NCBI GenBank assembly: GCA_964477485.1
Contig: CAYZEE010000037.1
Span: 1 to 10,386, forward strand
Source: CAYZEE01 sp964477485
GTDB lineage: Bacteria; Patescibacteriota; Microgenomatia; Levybacterales; UBA12049
Reading direction: 5' to 3'
Length of the DNA: 10,386 nt
The translations under genes were made by a program, and so were the position numbers. Numbering within the stretch: position 1 is the first letter of the stretch; each line of letters opens with the position of its first letter. Below are positions 1-7,380 of this stretch, piece after piece. The notes under the pieces were generated by a model, which ran no database searches, had not been told where the DNA came from, and saw only the letters and a program-made list of their open reading frames with translations.

Positions 1-534
1 AAGCGCGCCGTCAGTTTTGTTCAAAAAAGGTTCGGATTTCGTCAAACAAACGCACATTAAATATGAGAGACTAAATATTGAGTGTCGTAGAGAAGGATTT
101 GATCTGCTTTTTCGTTAACTAAAGATACATAGGGTACGTTATATAAGATATTTATAAGTCTTTCAAGTACATTAAGTTCCTTGATGGATATCTTGCGGAG
201 TCCTCTCCCGTAATTATTTTTGCCACTTTTTGCAAGCATAAGCAGGGAATTTCCCGCGCTTTTATTTACCAATCCTAGAGACTCTGCTTGTTTTATGTCG
301 TCGATTAGGTTTTGAAAAGTTACAGTAAGATTTGCCGTTGAATTTTCTGTTTGAGAATAAGAAAGTTTAAAACTATCATCTCCATTTGGTCCAACTATGC
401 CCTCTTTTTTGTAAACAAAATTATCTCCGTCATTTCTAAAGGGTACAATATTTATTGTATATATTGTGTTCTTTTTGCCGGAAAGAGTAATATTGTAGTC
501 TCCGTCAACCGGTTCGGGCAGTAGAAATTCGTGA

Positions 535-538
535 CCCC
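535..538 (-). other. Probable one-base loss in G4 run (frameshift 2)
   Basis: On the coding strand the sequence reads GGAACAGGGGTCACGAATTT. In the frame of the C39 domain this gives GTGVTNFYC and a stop 26 codons after the C. With five G it gives GTGGHEFLLPEPVDGDY and stays open to the TAA at 57-59. The tail EFLLPEPVDGDYNITLSG fits the end of the preceding TDRNGNKTG module, so the repaired frame is clearly the ancestral one. Confidence 0.8.
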
Positions 539-1953
539 TGTTCCCAGATTGTCAGGGTTGCTAATAGAATTTTGAAAAGAGTAAAGAGCATTTCGAATTT
601 GGTTTAAGGCTTGCGTTTGCCCATTATGAACATAGTTACCTGTCTTATTGCCGTTTCTATCAGTGACAAGTATGTTCACATCTGGATTGACAACGATTAC
701 CAAATAACTTAGGTTGGTGTGTGAAGGAATAAAGCGGTCAATTTGTTGATAATTATTATTGAATGAAGAAAGATCAGGAACATTCCATTCGGGATCGTTA
801 ATTGCGTAGGTATTGTTAACTTTTCCTTTTGCTACCACAAAATGACTTGAAGTTGATGAGTTTTTAACTTGAAGAATGTCCGGGATTTTATCTATTGTCA
901 GATCCTTATTCAAGAGATCAGTAGTATCATTGCTGGGATATGCGCGATTATAGGTGAGCTCTATAGGAGATTTTCCTGCGTCGTATAATCTTTTTGTAAG
1001 CGTTCCTATTGTCGGCCAATTAATATAAGAATACCAGCCACTAGTTCCTTCTCCGTAGAGATAGCCATTATTATTCTTAAACCATAAATTAAGAGAGCCC
1101 GGATCTAGTGCGGTTCCGTCTGTAAGTTCTTTCATCCCATGGAAATTTAAAACCATTGCTGCCGAGGTCACCGCACATCCCCATCTATCCATAGTTGGAT
1201 CAGAAGCTTTTAATAATTTCGCATGGTCATACTCAGTCGGTCCCCAGGGAAGCGAATTCTGACTAAAGTAGAGAACATGAAGATTGTCCGATGACCATTT
1301 TGGATAATATGCAATTAACCCAGGTTCATCTCCCACAAGAGCTTTATTATAATTGTTAATTATTTCAGGGTTATTTCTGGCAAGATTCCAAATTCTTACT
1401 TCAGATATTTCTCCATCGAATGTGTTGGTATTTCCATCCTCTCTCCGTCCAACTTCTAACTCGCTGTTGTTACCACTATTAGGTATAATAGCAGAACTAT
1501 GAACAATGCTATCAAGTTGTCCATTTATATAAAACTCCGCATTTTGGGTGCTAGCATGCCATACAGCAGCAACATATGTCCATAAATTTGTTGATAGAGA
1601 AACATTCGTCGAATTTATGTTGCCAATGCCTCTTACCTGCAATGCGATCTTCCTAATATCTGCCGCAGCAAGGCCAAATTGCCTATTAGAAGAGCCGTCA
1701 TCTTTTGTAACCACCCAGGATCCTCCAGAAGGGAACTGTTTGATTTTAATCCAAGCTTCAATTGTAAAACCATCATCCGTCTTTATACTATTCTTTGTAG
1801 GATCAAAAAAATACTGATCTTGTGATTTGTTTAGTACTAGTGCTTCTTGAGCTCCTATAAAAGGGAGATCAGTAGTTTCTACTGATGCACCATTTGCAAA
1901 ATCAGCGTAGATTATTGAAGCTTGAAAAAGAATAAATAAAACAGAAATTAACG

Positions 1954-1959
1954 AAAAAA
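1954..1959 (-). other. Probable one-base loss in T6 run (frameshift 1)
   Basis: On the coding (minus) strand the run is six T. From ATG at 1980 the frame stops at TAA just after it. With seven T the frame runs from that ATG through a good signal peptide (MGILLRTFFSLISVLFILF...) into the LamG domain. No ATG, GTG or TTG occurs in the LamG frame between the upstream TAG and the GTG at 1714. A missing A in the preceding TTAAGAACG would repair the frame equally well. A rare ATT start without any frameshift is the remaining alternative. Confidence 0.55.
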
Positions 1960-2053
1960 CGTTCTTAATAATATTCCCATTAAACTATCAAAGAATTAAT
2001 TATCCAGTAATAAGAGTAGAACAAAGACTTAACGCATTTCAATACGTAAAATT

Positions 2054-2062
2054 TGATAAAAT
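2054..2062 (+). promoter_or_regulatory. Extended -10 box TGATAAAAT
   Basis: The box ends 24 bases before the ATG at 2087 and matches the TGATATAAT boxes before the plus-strand genes at 5618 and 8935. No convincing -35 hexamer is visible, as expected for an extended -10 promoter. A second candidate, TATAAC at 2066-2071, lies closer to the start. It sits in the 106-base gap between divergent genes. Confidence 0.45.
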
Positions 2063-2086
2063 AAGTATAACCTTTTGTTTTTCTGT

Positions 2087-2818
2087 ATGAAAAAGCTATT
2101 TGATTATAATGAATTCCATACTGTGACTTTGTCTCAGACTAAAGTTATTAAAAGTAATAACTTTACTTATAAAACAATTGTAAGAGTTATTGATAATTTT
2201 ATAGGCTTGAGTAAGAACATTTTAGATATTGGAAGTGGGGCTGGTACACTTTGTTTGTATTATGCAAGTAAAGGATATCAGGTTATGGGCATAGATATTT
2301 CTGGAAAGGCCATTAGAAGTGCTACTAAAAGCGCAGAATATCTTCAATTAGAGAATGTGAAATTTAGAAAAATGAACTATCCTAACAGAATTCCGAACAA
2401 AAAGTTTGATTTTATAATATTTTCGGAAGTGATAGAGCATTTAAATAATGACGATACTGCTATGAAAACAATTGGAAAACTGCTAAAAAAAGAAGGAATC
2501 GTATTAATCTCTACGCCTTCAAAAAATGCTCCATTGTATAGATGGGGCTTGACGAAAAACTTCGATAGAAAAGTTGGACATTTAAGAAGATATTCCATTA
2601 AAGAGCTGGAAGTTTTATGTGTAAAAAATGGGTTAGATGTGATATATATAAAAAAAACGGAGGGTATTTTAAGAAATTTTTTATTTATTAATCCGATTGC
2701 CAGTAAGTTTATTAGATTCATTAAATATTTTATCTCTGATATTATAGCATTCATTGATAATGCTACAATTCCATTTCTTGGAGAATCTAATATAATTATG
2801 GTTGCGAGGAAGAGATGA
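2087..2818 (+). CDS. Class I SAM-dependent methyltransferase (Methyltransf_11/23, UbiG-like)
   Basis: A 243-residue soluble enzyme predicted to move a methyl group from S-adenosylmethionine to an unknown acceptor. Motif I is LDIGSGAGTL at residues 46-55, the acidic end of strand 2 is GIDIS at 68-72, and motif II/post II is FDFIIFSEVIEHL at 107-119. A ISTPS loop and GHLRRYS at 164-170 follow, as is usual in this family when it is encoded near glycan genes. ATG at 2087 is preferred to the in-frame TTG at 2075, which would add only MFFC and lie almost at the predicted transcription start. Its TGA overlaps the next gene's ATG as ATGA, so it is co-translated with the GT4 glycosyltransferase and may cap or modify the same glycan. 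The fold is certain; the substrate cannot be read from the sequence. Confidence 0.9.
   Translation: MKKLFDYNEFHTVTLSQTKVIKSNNFTYKTIVRVIDNFIGLSKNILDIGSGAGTLCLYYASKGYQVMGIDISGKAIRSATKSAEYLQLENVKFRKMNYPNRIPNKKFDFIIFSEVIEHLNNDDTAMKTIGKLLKKEGIVLISTPSKNAPLYRWGLTKNFDRKVGHLRRYSIKELEVLCVKNGLDVIYIKKTEGILRNFLFINPIASKFIRFIKYFISDIIAFIDNATIPFLGESNIIMVARKR
2806..2814 (+). promoter_or_regulatory. Shine-Dalgarno GAGGAAGAG for the GT4 gene
   Basis: A strong purine-rich ribosome site lies directly before ATG 2815, inside the last codons of the methyltransferase gene. It is the best ribosome binding site in the window. The other starts have weak ones or none. It supports start 2815 and coupled translation across the ATGA overlap. 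Confidence 0.6.
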
Positions 2819-3867
2819 GAGTTTTGTTTTTATCACGGTTTTTTTATCCTCATATTGGCGGAGTGGAGAAGCACGTCTTGGAGATTTCGAGAATATTAAA
2901 GAAGAAAGATTTCGATATAACTGTTTTAACAGAACAGCTTTCAAAAACTTCAAAAGAAGGGATAATTGAAGGAATTAAGATTAGAAGAATTGATGTAGGG
3001 AAGGATGACTGGTTTAAAAAGTTTAGGATTTGGAGAGAGATCTGGAAGAATAAGGATCTAATTAGACAGTCAGACGTCATCCATTGTCATGACGTTTTTT
3101 TCTGGTATCTGCCGTTTAGATTTATTTATCCCCGAAAACCAGTTTATTCAACTTTTCACGGTTACGAGGGAAATAATTTGCCGTCAAAAAAGGCAATTTT
3201 TGCGCATAAGATTACCGAAAAATTATCAAGAGGCAATATCTGTATTGGGGATTTTTTGAGAAAATGGTACGGAACAAAACCGACTCACATCACTTACGGC
3301 GGCGTAGAAATTCCAAATTCTAAATTACAAATAAATACAAAATACAAAATACTTTTTTTAGGCAGGCTTGAAGAGGAAACGGGGATTATGGAATACTTAA
3401 AAGCTTTAGAGCTGTTAAAGAACAATGGGTATGATCTGGAATTAACTGTTTTAGGAGATGGTTCATTAAGGAAAAAATCGGAGAGGTTCTGTAAAGTTAA
3501 TAACTTAAAGACCGTATTCAAGGGTTTTTCCAAAGATGTGAACAAATTTATTCTTCAGTCAAATTATGTGTTCGTTTCAAGGTATTTGGGTATTTTGGAA
3601 GCCATGGCGGCTAGAAAATTTGTTTTTACACAATATAATAATGCGATTAAAAAGGATTATCTGAAAATGACTCCTTTTGCAAAATTTATATCAATAAGCG
3701 CAAATTCAGAAGAACTCCTTAAAAATATTGAGTTTTATTTTAAGCATACAAAAGAAAGAGAAGAAATGATAGATAAAGGTTTTAATTGGGTTAAAAACCA
3801 AACTTGGGAACACCTCGAAGAGGTTTATTTATCTTTGTGGCAAAATGCGCCTTTGCATAAAGCTTGA
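2815..3867 (+). CDS. GT4-family (GT-B fold) glycosyltransferase
   Basis: A 350-residue cytoplasmic, membrane-associated retaining glycosyltransferase that should move a sugar from a nucleotide donor to a growing glycan or lipid-linked acceptor. The N-terminal GT-B half has FYPHIGGVEKH at 10-20, VIHCHD at 88-93 and the STFHGYE loop at 112-118. The C-terminal half has the linker strand KILFLGRLEEETG at 178-190, LTVLGDGSLR at 210-219 and SRYLGILEAMAA at 255-266. The usual E-x7-E donor-site motif keeps only its second Glu (E262): the first Glu and the EGFG loop are replaced by SRYLG. The start is fixed by a good Shine-Dalgarno and the ATGA overlap with the methyltransferase. Its 3' end overlaps the opposing membrane-protein gene by 39 bases. 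Family is confident; donor and acceptor are unknown. Confidence 0.92.
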   Translation: MRVLFLSRFFYPHIGGVEKHVLEISRILKKKDFDITVLTEQLSKTSKEGIIEGIKIRRIDVGKDDWFKKFRIWREIWKNKDLIRQSDVIHCHDVFFWYLPFRFIYPRKPVYSTFHGYEGNNLPSKKAIFAHKITEKLSRGNICIGDFLRKWYGTKPTHITYGGVEIPNSKLQINTKYKILFLGRLEEETGIMEYLKALELLKNNGYDLELTVLGDGSLRKKSERFCKVNNLKTVFKGFSKDVNKFILQSNYVFVSRYLGILEAMAARKFVFTQYNNAIKKDYLKMTPFAKFISISANSEELLKNIEFYFKHTKEREEMIDKGFNWVKNQTWEHLEEVYLSLWQNAPLHKA

Positions 3868-5667
3868 AATTAGCACTGCGATAATCGTGAGAAGCGATAA
3901 CAGACTAATTATTTTTGAAATTTTTACGACAGGCGTATCTTGGAATTTAAGTTTAACGTCATAGCTTCCTTTATCTAATCTAAATTCTATTATTCCGGGT
4001 TTGGGGTATTTTGAAATACTTAAAGGTATTTCTTTATCGTTGGCATACAATCTCCATCCCGGGAAATACAGAGTATTTTCTCTAAAATTTGTTATTTCCG
4101 ATGCATTTATGTTGTATTCGTGAAGCTGGTCAGTTCTCTTTATTATTGAAATTTTCGCATTTCCTTTAAGAATTTCTATATGATTTTTGGGGATTTTATC
4201 CATCCATGGATTTTTAGGATTAACCCAAATTGGCGCTGCCGGCTGAAATCCTTCCCCCGCACTTGTACTTAGGGGCAATCGGGATCTTAAAATAGAGTCA
4301 GTAATTGAAGGAATTGTTCGGCGGTTACCCCAGTTAAGAATAGTTTGTAAAACAGCAACAGTTAAAATGATTAGGATAATTTTTTTGTTTAGTTTTGTTG
4401 CAAGTACCCCTGAAAGCAGAGCTGTAAATAGAGCAACAAAGAAAAGCATTCTGTAAGTAAATTGAAAATTTTTAAGGATAGAAATCCCATTCCATATAAA
4501 ACTTGAGACAGGCAATAGAAGGAAAAAGATAGAAGAAAGTAATATTAAATAAAATATTAGATTTACTTCCTGGTATCTGTTAAATCTCTTTTTAAGGAAT
4601 AATAATAAGCAAATTATAACAACCGCGATTTGCGCATAACCAATCAGAAAAGATAACTCCCCTTTTGGTCCTTGAAATAATAAACCATATCTCCATGGGG
4701 AGTATAATAACTGCCGAATTGTTACAAAACTTATTTTACTGACATATAATGCCTCGTGAGTATATTTAGACTCAAGTATTGCCGGAATCCAGTAAAAGGC
4801 TGAAAGTCCCAAAGCAAGAAAAAATGAGATAAAAAATGGTAAAAGCTTAACAAGTTTTCTGTTTTTTTTAATACTCCAAGTAAATATTGCGTATAAAACA
4901 ATAACGAAGCTTGAAATTAAAGAAATTGCTGGATTTGCTAAGAAAAGTAGAAAGAGAGAAAAAGTTGTTAACACAAGATACTTAGCAGAGCCGTATTTTG
5001 ATAGCTTGTTTGCAAGAAGAAGGTTAAGTGGTAATATTGCGAAAGAAACCACTTCCCCGATGCTTACCCGCAAGTGCATATCTATCAAATGGTACGGAGA
5101 ATAAAGATAGAATATGCTTGCCACGAAAGCTGGGAAATCCGAAAAGTCTTCTTTTACAAAAAGGAACATTCCTATCCCAGACAGTATAAAAGAGAATGCT
5201 ATTAGCAGTTTAATGCTTGCAATAAATGAAAAGCCGACAAAATGAAAGAAAGAAATAATATAATAAGGTAGCGGATAAATAAAAATGAAAAGCGGATAGC
5301 CAAAAGTCGCATTAAGATCTCCTGCCCAGCGAGGTATAAAACTCCCTTCTTGTAGAGAGCTATAGAATTCCATGGATTTAAATACGTTTTGTGATAAATC
5401 TCCGCTTTCATAAGTGCCTATTCTCAAAAGACTAATTAACGGTAGAAGAGATGTAAGAATAAGAAGCATAAGAAGATTAATGTTTTTCTTAGGATAAATG
5501 TATCTATAAAACAAAACTCCTAAAGACAAAAACAGAACAGCAGTTATATTGATAGCGACCATCTTGTATGGGTCAACCATACTGATATAATATACAGTGC
5601 TAAATAAAACGGCAAGAATGAAAAAGATATCTTCAAAAAGAAAAATATTATTGCTGTTAATTCTCAT
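3829..5667 (-). CDS. Polytopic membrane protein, PTPS-related/YfhO-like (GT-C-type)
   Basis: A 612-residue integral membrane protein with about a dozen hydrophobic segments, then an extracytoplasmic domain (about 445-580) and one last helix (585-602). It resembles the '6-pyruvoyl-tetrahydropterin synthase-related' membrane family (PF10131) and YfhO-type proteins. After helix 3 comes the outer loop with SGD at 88-90, FIPRW at 110-114 and GYPLFIF at 123-129. YSPYHLIDMHLRVSIGE spans 189-205, FQFTYR is at 401-406, and the C-terminal beta domain carries YFPGWRLY (534-541) and GSYDVKLKFQDTP (567-579). D90 is the natural candidate for a GT-C catalytic Asp; that is inference. The annotated family name is historical and does not imply pterin chemistry. 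ATG 5667 is the only good start after an upstream TAA, but M30 (5580) is possible. The 5' end overlaps the divergent gene at 5618. Confidence 0.88.
   Translation of the reverse strand: MRINSNNIFLFEDIFFILAVLFSTVYYISMVDPYKMVAINITAVLFLSLGVLFYRYIYPKKNINLLMLLILTSLLPLISLLRIGTYESGDLSQNVFKSMEFYSSLQEGSFIPRWAGDLNATFGYPLFIFIYPLPYYIISFFHFVGFSFIASIKLLIAFSFILSGIGMFLFVKEDFSDFPAFVASIFYLYSPYHLIDMHLRVSIGEVVSFAILPLNLLLANKLSKYGSAKYLVLTTFSLFLLFLANPAISLISSFVIVLYAIFTWSIKKNRKLVKLLPFFISFFLALGLSAFYWIPAILESKYTHEALYVSKISFVTIRQLLYSPWRYGLLFQGPKGELSFLIGYAQIAVVIICLLLFLKKRFNRYQEVNLIFYLILLSSIFFLLLPVSSFIWNGISILKNFQFTYRMLFFVALFTALLSGVLATKLNKKIILIILTVAVLQTILNWGNRRTIPSITDSILRSRLPLSTSAGEGFQPAAPIWVNPKNPWMDKIPKNHIEILKGNAKISIIKRTDQLHEYNINASEITNFRENTLYFPGWRLYANDKEIPLSISKYPKPGIIEFRLDKGSYDVKLKFQDTPVVKISKIISLLSLLTIIAVLISSFMQRRILPQR
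5566..5582. repeat. Operator-like dyad GTATGG-N5-CCATAC
   Basis: A perfect 6-base inverted repeat with a 5-base centre directly abuts the TGATATAAT box of the plus-strand gene at 5618, where a repressor or activator could sit. It also encodes MVDPY in the minus-strand membrane protein. A 6-base dyad arises by chance several times in 10 kb, so only its position makes it notable. Confidence 0.25.
5583..5591 (+). promoter_or_regulatory. Extended -10 box TGATATAAT
   Basis: A perfect TATAAT with the TG extension ends 26 bases before ATG 5618. It lies inside the coding sequence of the divergent membrane-protein gene. The in-frame GTG at 5597 would sit only 5 bases after the box, at about the transcription start, so the box favours ATG 5618. 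Confidence 0.5.
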
Positions 5668-6067
5668 TTGGATTATATTCTCTTTTCTTAGCGTTTTTTA
5701 TAACGCGATAAAATCTGTTTCAGAGGCAAAAGAATGGATTCCGCTTTCAGATAGTGAGAAAAAAGAAAAAATTTTCGGAGATGTGTATAATTTTGCTGAA
5801 TTTATTAAGGCCAATACAGAAAATAATAGTAAAATACTTCTTTTAATAAATGATGGGATGTATTACTACTACAGTAGGTACGATATCTATCCTAGACGGA
5901 TTATTTGGGCAGACACGAGCGATGAGCTAAAGGAACTTATGAATAAAGATAAGTTTAATTATGCTGTTATTTATGATAAAAAAATTAATCTGAACGGATA
6001 TGAACAAAAATCAGTTTTCTTCTCAAAAAAACTCAACGAATTGTTAATTCTTTATAAACATAAATGA
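5618..6067 (+). CDS. Small membrane-anchored extracytoplasmic protein
   Basis: I do not recognise a named family. The 149-residue product has a basic start (KKISSKRK), one helix at about 10-28, and then a soluble, probably outside-facing domain. It contains an EWIPLSDSEKK linker, an amphipathic VYNFAEFIKANT segment, a strand and loop ILLLINDGMYYYYSRYDIYPRR (73-94), then DELKELMNKDKFNYAVIYDKK. This pattern, a strand ending in Asp or Tyr and followed by a YYxxYxxYP run, resembles the outer C-terminal domain of GT39-like membrane glycosyltransferases, here as a separate polypeptide. The ATGA overlap with the GT-C gene at 6064 suggests the two form a complex. No clear Shine-Dalgarno is seen. Its first 50 bases overlap the 5' end of the opposing gene. 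Confidence 0.75.
   Translation: MKKISSKRKILLLLILIWIIFSFLSVFYNAIKSVSEAKEWIPLSDSEKKEKIFGDVYNFAEFIKANTENNSKILLLINDGMYYYYSRYDIYPRRIIWADTSDELKELMNKDKFNYAVIYDKKINLNGYEQKSVFFSKKLNELLILYKHK
5672..5677 (-). promoter_or_regulatory. -10 box TATAAT, leaderless type
   Basis: A perfect minus-strand TATAAT has only four bases between it and ATG 5667, so transcription would start at or just inside the start codon. It lies within the coding region of the opposing gene at 5618. A purine-rich GAAAAGAGAA just upstream could instead be a ribosome site on a longer transcript, so the call is tentative. Confidence 0.4.
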
Positions 6068-7380
6068 ATTCTATAATTGTATTTTTTATCATTCTATTTA
6101 TTTCTGTTATGGGTTATTCAATTATTAAAGGATTTAATCTACTGTCGGGGCCCAATAAGATTGCTGCAGTGCCATATTCGTTCGGATTAGGCGTTGGTCT
6201 TATATCAATGCAATTATTTATATATTCCAGATTAAATATCATATGGAGTAGGGAATTAATAATTTTCCCGTGGCTGGTCCTAATAGCAGTTCTGTTTATA
6301 AAGAGCAAGAAGAAGGTTGTAATACATTTTCCTAAACTGTCTAAATTTGGCAAGATTGAGCTAATTCTGCTTATCGGAATCTTAGCTTCGGTTTCCTATG
6401 TAGTATTTGAGTCGCTAATTCGTCCAGCTACTACATGGGACTCCTGGGCCACATGGCTTCTTGAATCAAAAGTATTTTACATTGACGGTAAAGTAAATCC
6501 GGATGTATTTAACTATCTAAATTCGGATTATCCACTAATCTTTAAACTTCTAGGTACTTTTGTCTATATTATTTTAGGACGAATTGATGATTCAAGCGTA
6601 CTTTTGGTTTCATCTGCCTTTTACGTTTTTCTTTGTTTGTTAATTTTTACTTCATTAAATCGGAGATATGGTATAAGATATTCGCTTCTTTTTACCTTCA
6701 TGTTTATGACAATACAAAATTTTGTAAGACATGGAGGTAGAATGGAGGCAGGACTTGCCGACCTGCCCCTTTCGTATTATTCATTTGCCTGTTTCACTTT
6801 ACTTATAAACTATATAAAAAATAGTAGTTATAAGGCATTCCTTCTTTTAAATATATTTCTTGGCATAACTATGTTGATTAAGCTTGAAGGGATCCCGATA
6901 GCTATTTTAATTGGACTATTTTCCTTTTTATACATACATAAACAAAAACTATATAAACATTTCATAATGATTATTTTTTGGATATTGCCTTTTATTGACT
7001 GGCAGCTTTATAGAAAAGTCTCTCATGTTGGGACATATTATCTTCCAGCCCACCCGATTGAGCTATCGATACAGAAGAGCATAAATTCAATTCTTGGCAC
7101 TTTTAAAGAGTTTATTAATATGAAGAGCTGGAATATGCTTTGGATTACGTATTTTTATTCTTTTTTTGTTTTAAATTTAAAAAATAAAAAAGATTTAGAG
7201 TTAACGATATTAAATATTATCATTCTCTCTCAGCTATGTTTATATCTTTTAATTTATATTTTTACTTCGGGCAACGCACCGGAGAGTTCAATTGAAAGAT
7301 TATTAATTCATGTCGCACCTATGGCCATATACTACATCGCCATACGAGTCAAAGGTGCTCTTTTATTTAAGGACTTCTAG
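6064..7380 (+). CDS. GT-C / PMT-like (GT39-related) membrane glycosyltransferase
   Basis: A 438-residue polytopic membrane protein with roughly ten helices, predicted to transfer a sugar from a polyprenyl-phosphate carrier to an acceptor on the outer face. In the first large outer loop TTWDSWATWLLESKVF (123-138) gives the family's acidic residue D126 next to Trp, followed by NSDYPLIFKL (153-162). Further conserved-looking parts are the arginine and glutamate segment GGRMEAGLADLPL (224-236), KLEGIP (273-278) and ERLLIHVAPM (411-420). The N-terminus, with glycine-rich FGLGVGLIS at 40-48, is typical of related CPR proteins. Unlike its neighbours it has no large soluble C-terminal domain, which may be supplied by the coupled 149-residue protein upstream. 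Its last 18 bases overlap the convergent gene. Fold class is well supported; substrate is unknown. Confidence 0.85.
   Translation: MNSIIVFFIILFISVMGYSIIKGFNLLSGPNKIAAVPYSFGLGVGLISMQLFIYSRLNIIWSRELIIFPWLVLIAVLFIKSKKKVVIHFPKLSKFGKIELILLIGILASVSYVVFESLIRPATTWDSWATWLLESKVFYIDGKVNPDVFNYLNSDYPLIFKLLGTFVYIILGRIDDSSVLLVSSAFYVFLCLLIFTSLNRRYGIRYSLLFTFMFMTIQNFVRHGGRMEAGLADLPLSYYSFACFTLLINYIKNSSYKAFLLLNIFLGITMLIKLEGIPIAILIGLFSFLYIHKQKLYKHFIMIIFWILPFIDWQLYRKVSHVGTYYLPAHPIELSIQKSINSILGTFKEFINMKSWNMLWITYFYSFFVLNLKNKKDLELTILNIIILSQLCLYLLIYIFTSGNAPESSIERLLIHVAPMAIYYIAIRVKGALLFKDF

Larger units (their letters stand above)
57..1980 (-). pseudogene. Frameshifted secreted LamG + C39-peptidase-like protein
   Basis: Conceptual repair of two single-base losses gives a 641-residue exported protein. 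Residues 1-26 form a signal peptide (a hydrophobic stretch ending in IIYA, then DF). Residues 44-229 look like a laminin-G/concanavalin-like fold, with GFTIEAWIK, LWTYVAAVW, FYINGQLD, GEISEVRIWN and a GLIAYYP end. Residues 235-425 resemble a Peptidase_C39_2 papain-like domain: Q241 in YFSQ, C269 in RWGCAVTSAAMVL, H380 in SSHFVVAKG and D396 in AINDP fit the oxyanion Gln and the Cys-His-Asp triad. A TDRNGNKTG segment and an EFLLPEPVDGDY beta-rich tail follow. As read, the only ATG near the start (1980) stops after ten codons, and the long frame shifts near 535. The longest uninterrupted stretch with a usual start (GTG) is 452-1714, which lacks the signal peptide. It could be a decayed gene, a phase-variable gene or assembly error. 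The domain calls are firm; the gene's status is not. Confidence 0.8.

Noticed and set aside
1..56. Possible end or start of another gene at the left edge, with somewhat higher G+C (25 of 56 bases)
   Set aside because: All three plus frames are open here, and a minus ATG at 57 overlapping the TAA (TAATG) also begins an open frame. With 56 bases no choice can be supported.
1548..1817. 89-residue plus-strand open frame opposite the LamG domain
   Set aside because: It is antisense to clearly conserved LamG coding sequence, has no recognisable domain and no start signals.
1981..2040. Minus-strand -10 (GATAAT, 2004-1999) for the LamG gene
   Set aside because: It has five of six matches but no good -35, and in such AT-rich sequence it is not distinguishable from chance.
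2075..2086. TTG start giving a longer methyltransferase (MFFC extension)
   Set aside because: ATG at 2087 gives a normal N-terminus, and TTG 2075 would lie almost at the predicted transcription start.
5597..5617. GTG start giving a 156-residue version of the small anchored protein
   Set aside because: It lies five bases after the -10 box, before any expected transcript start. ATG 5618 with a KKISSKRK basic start fits better.
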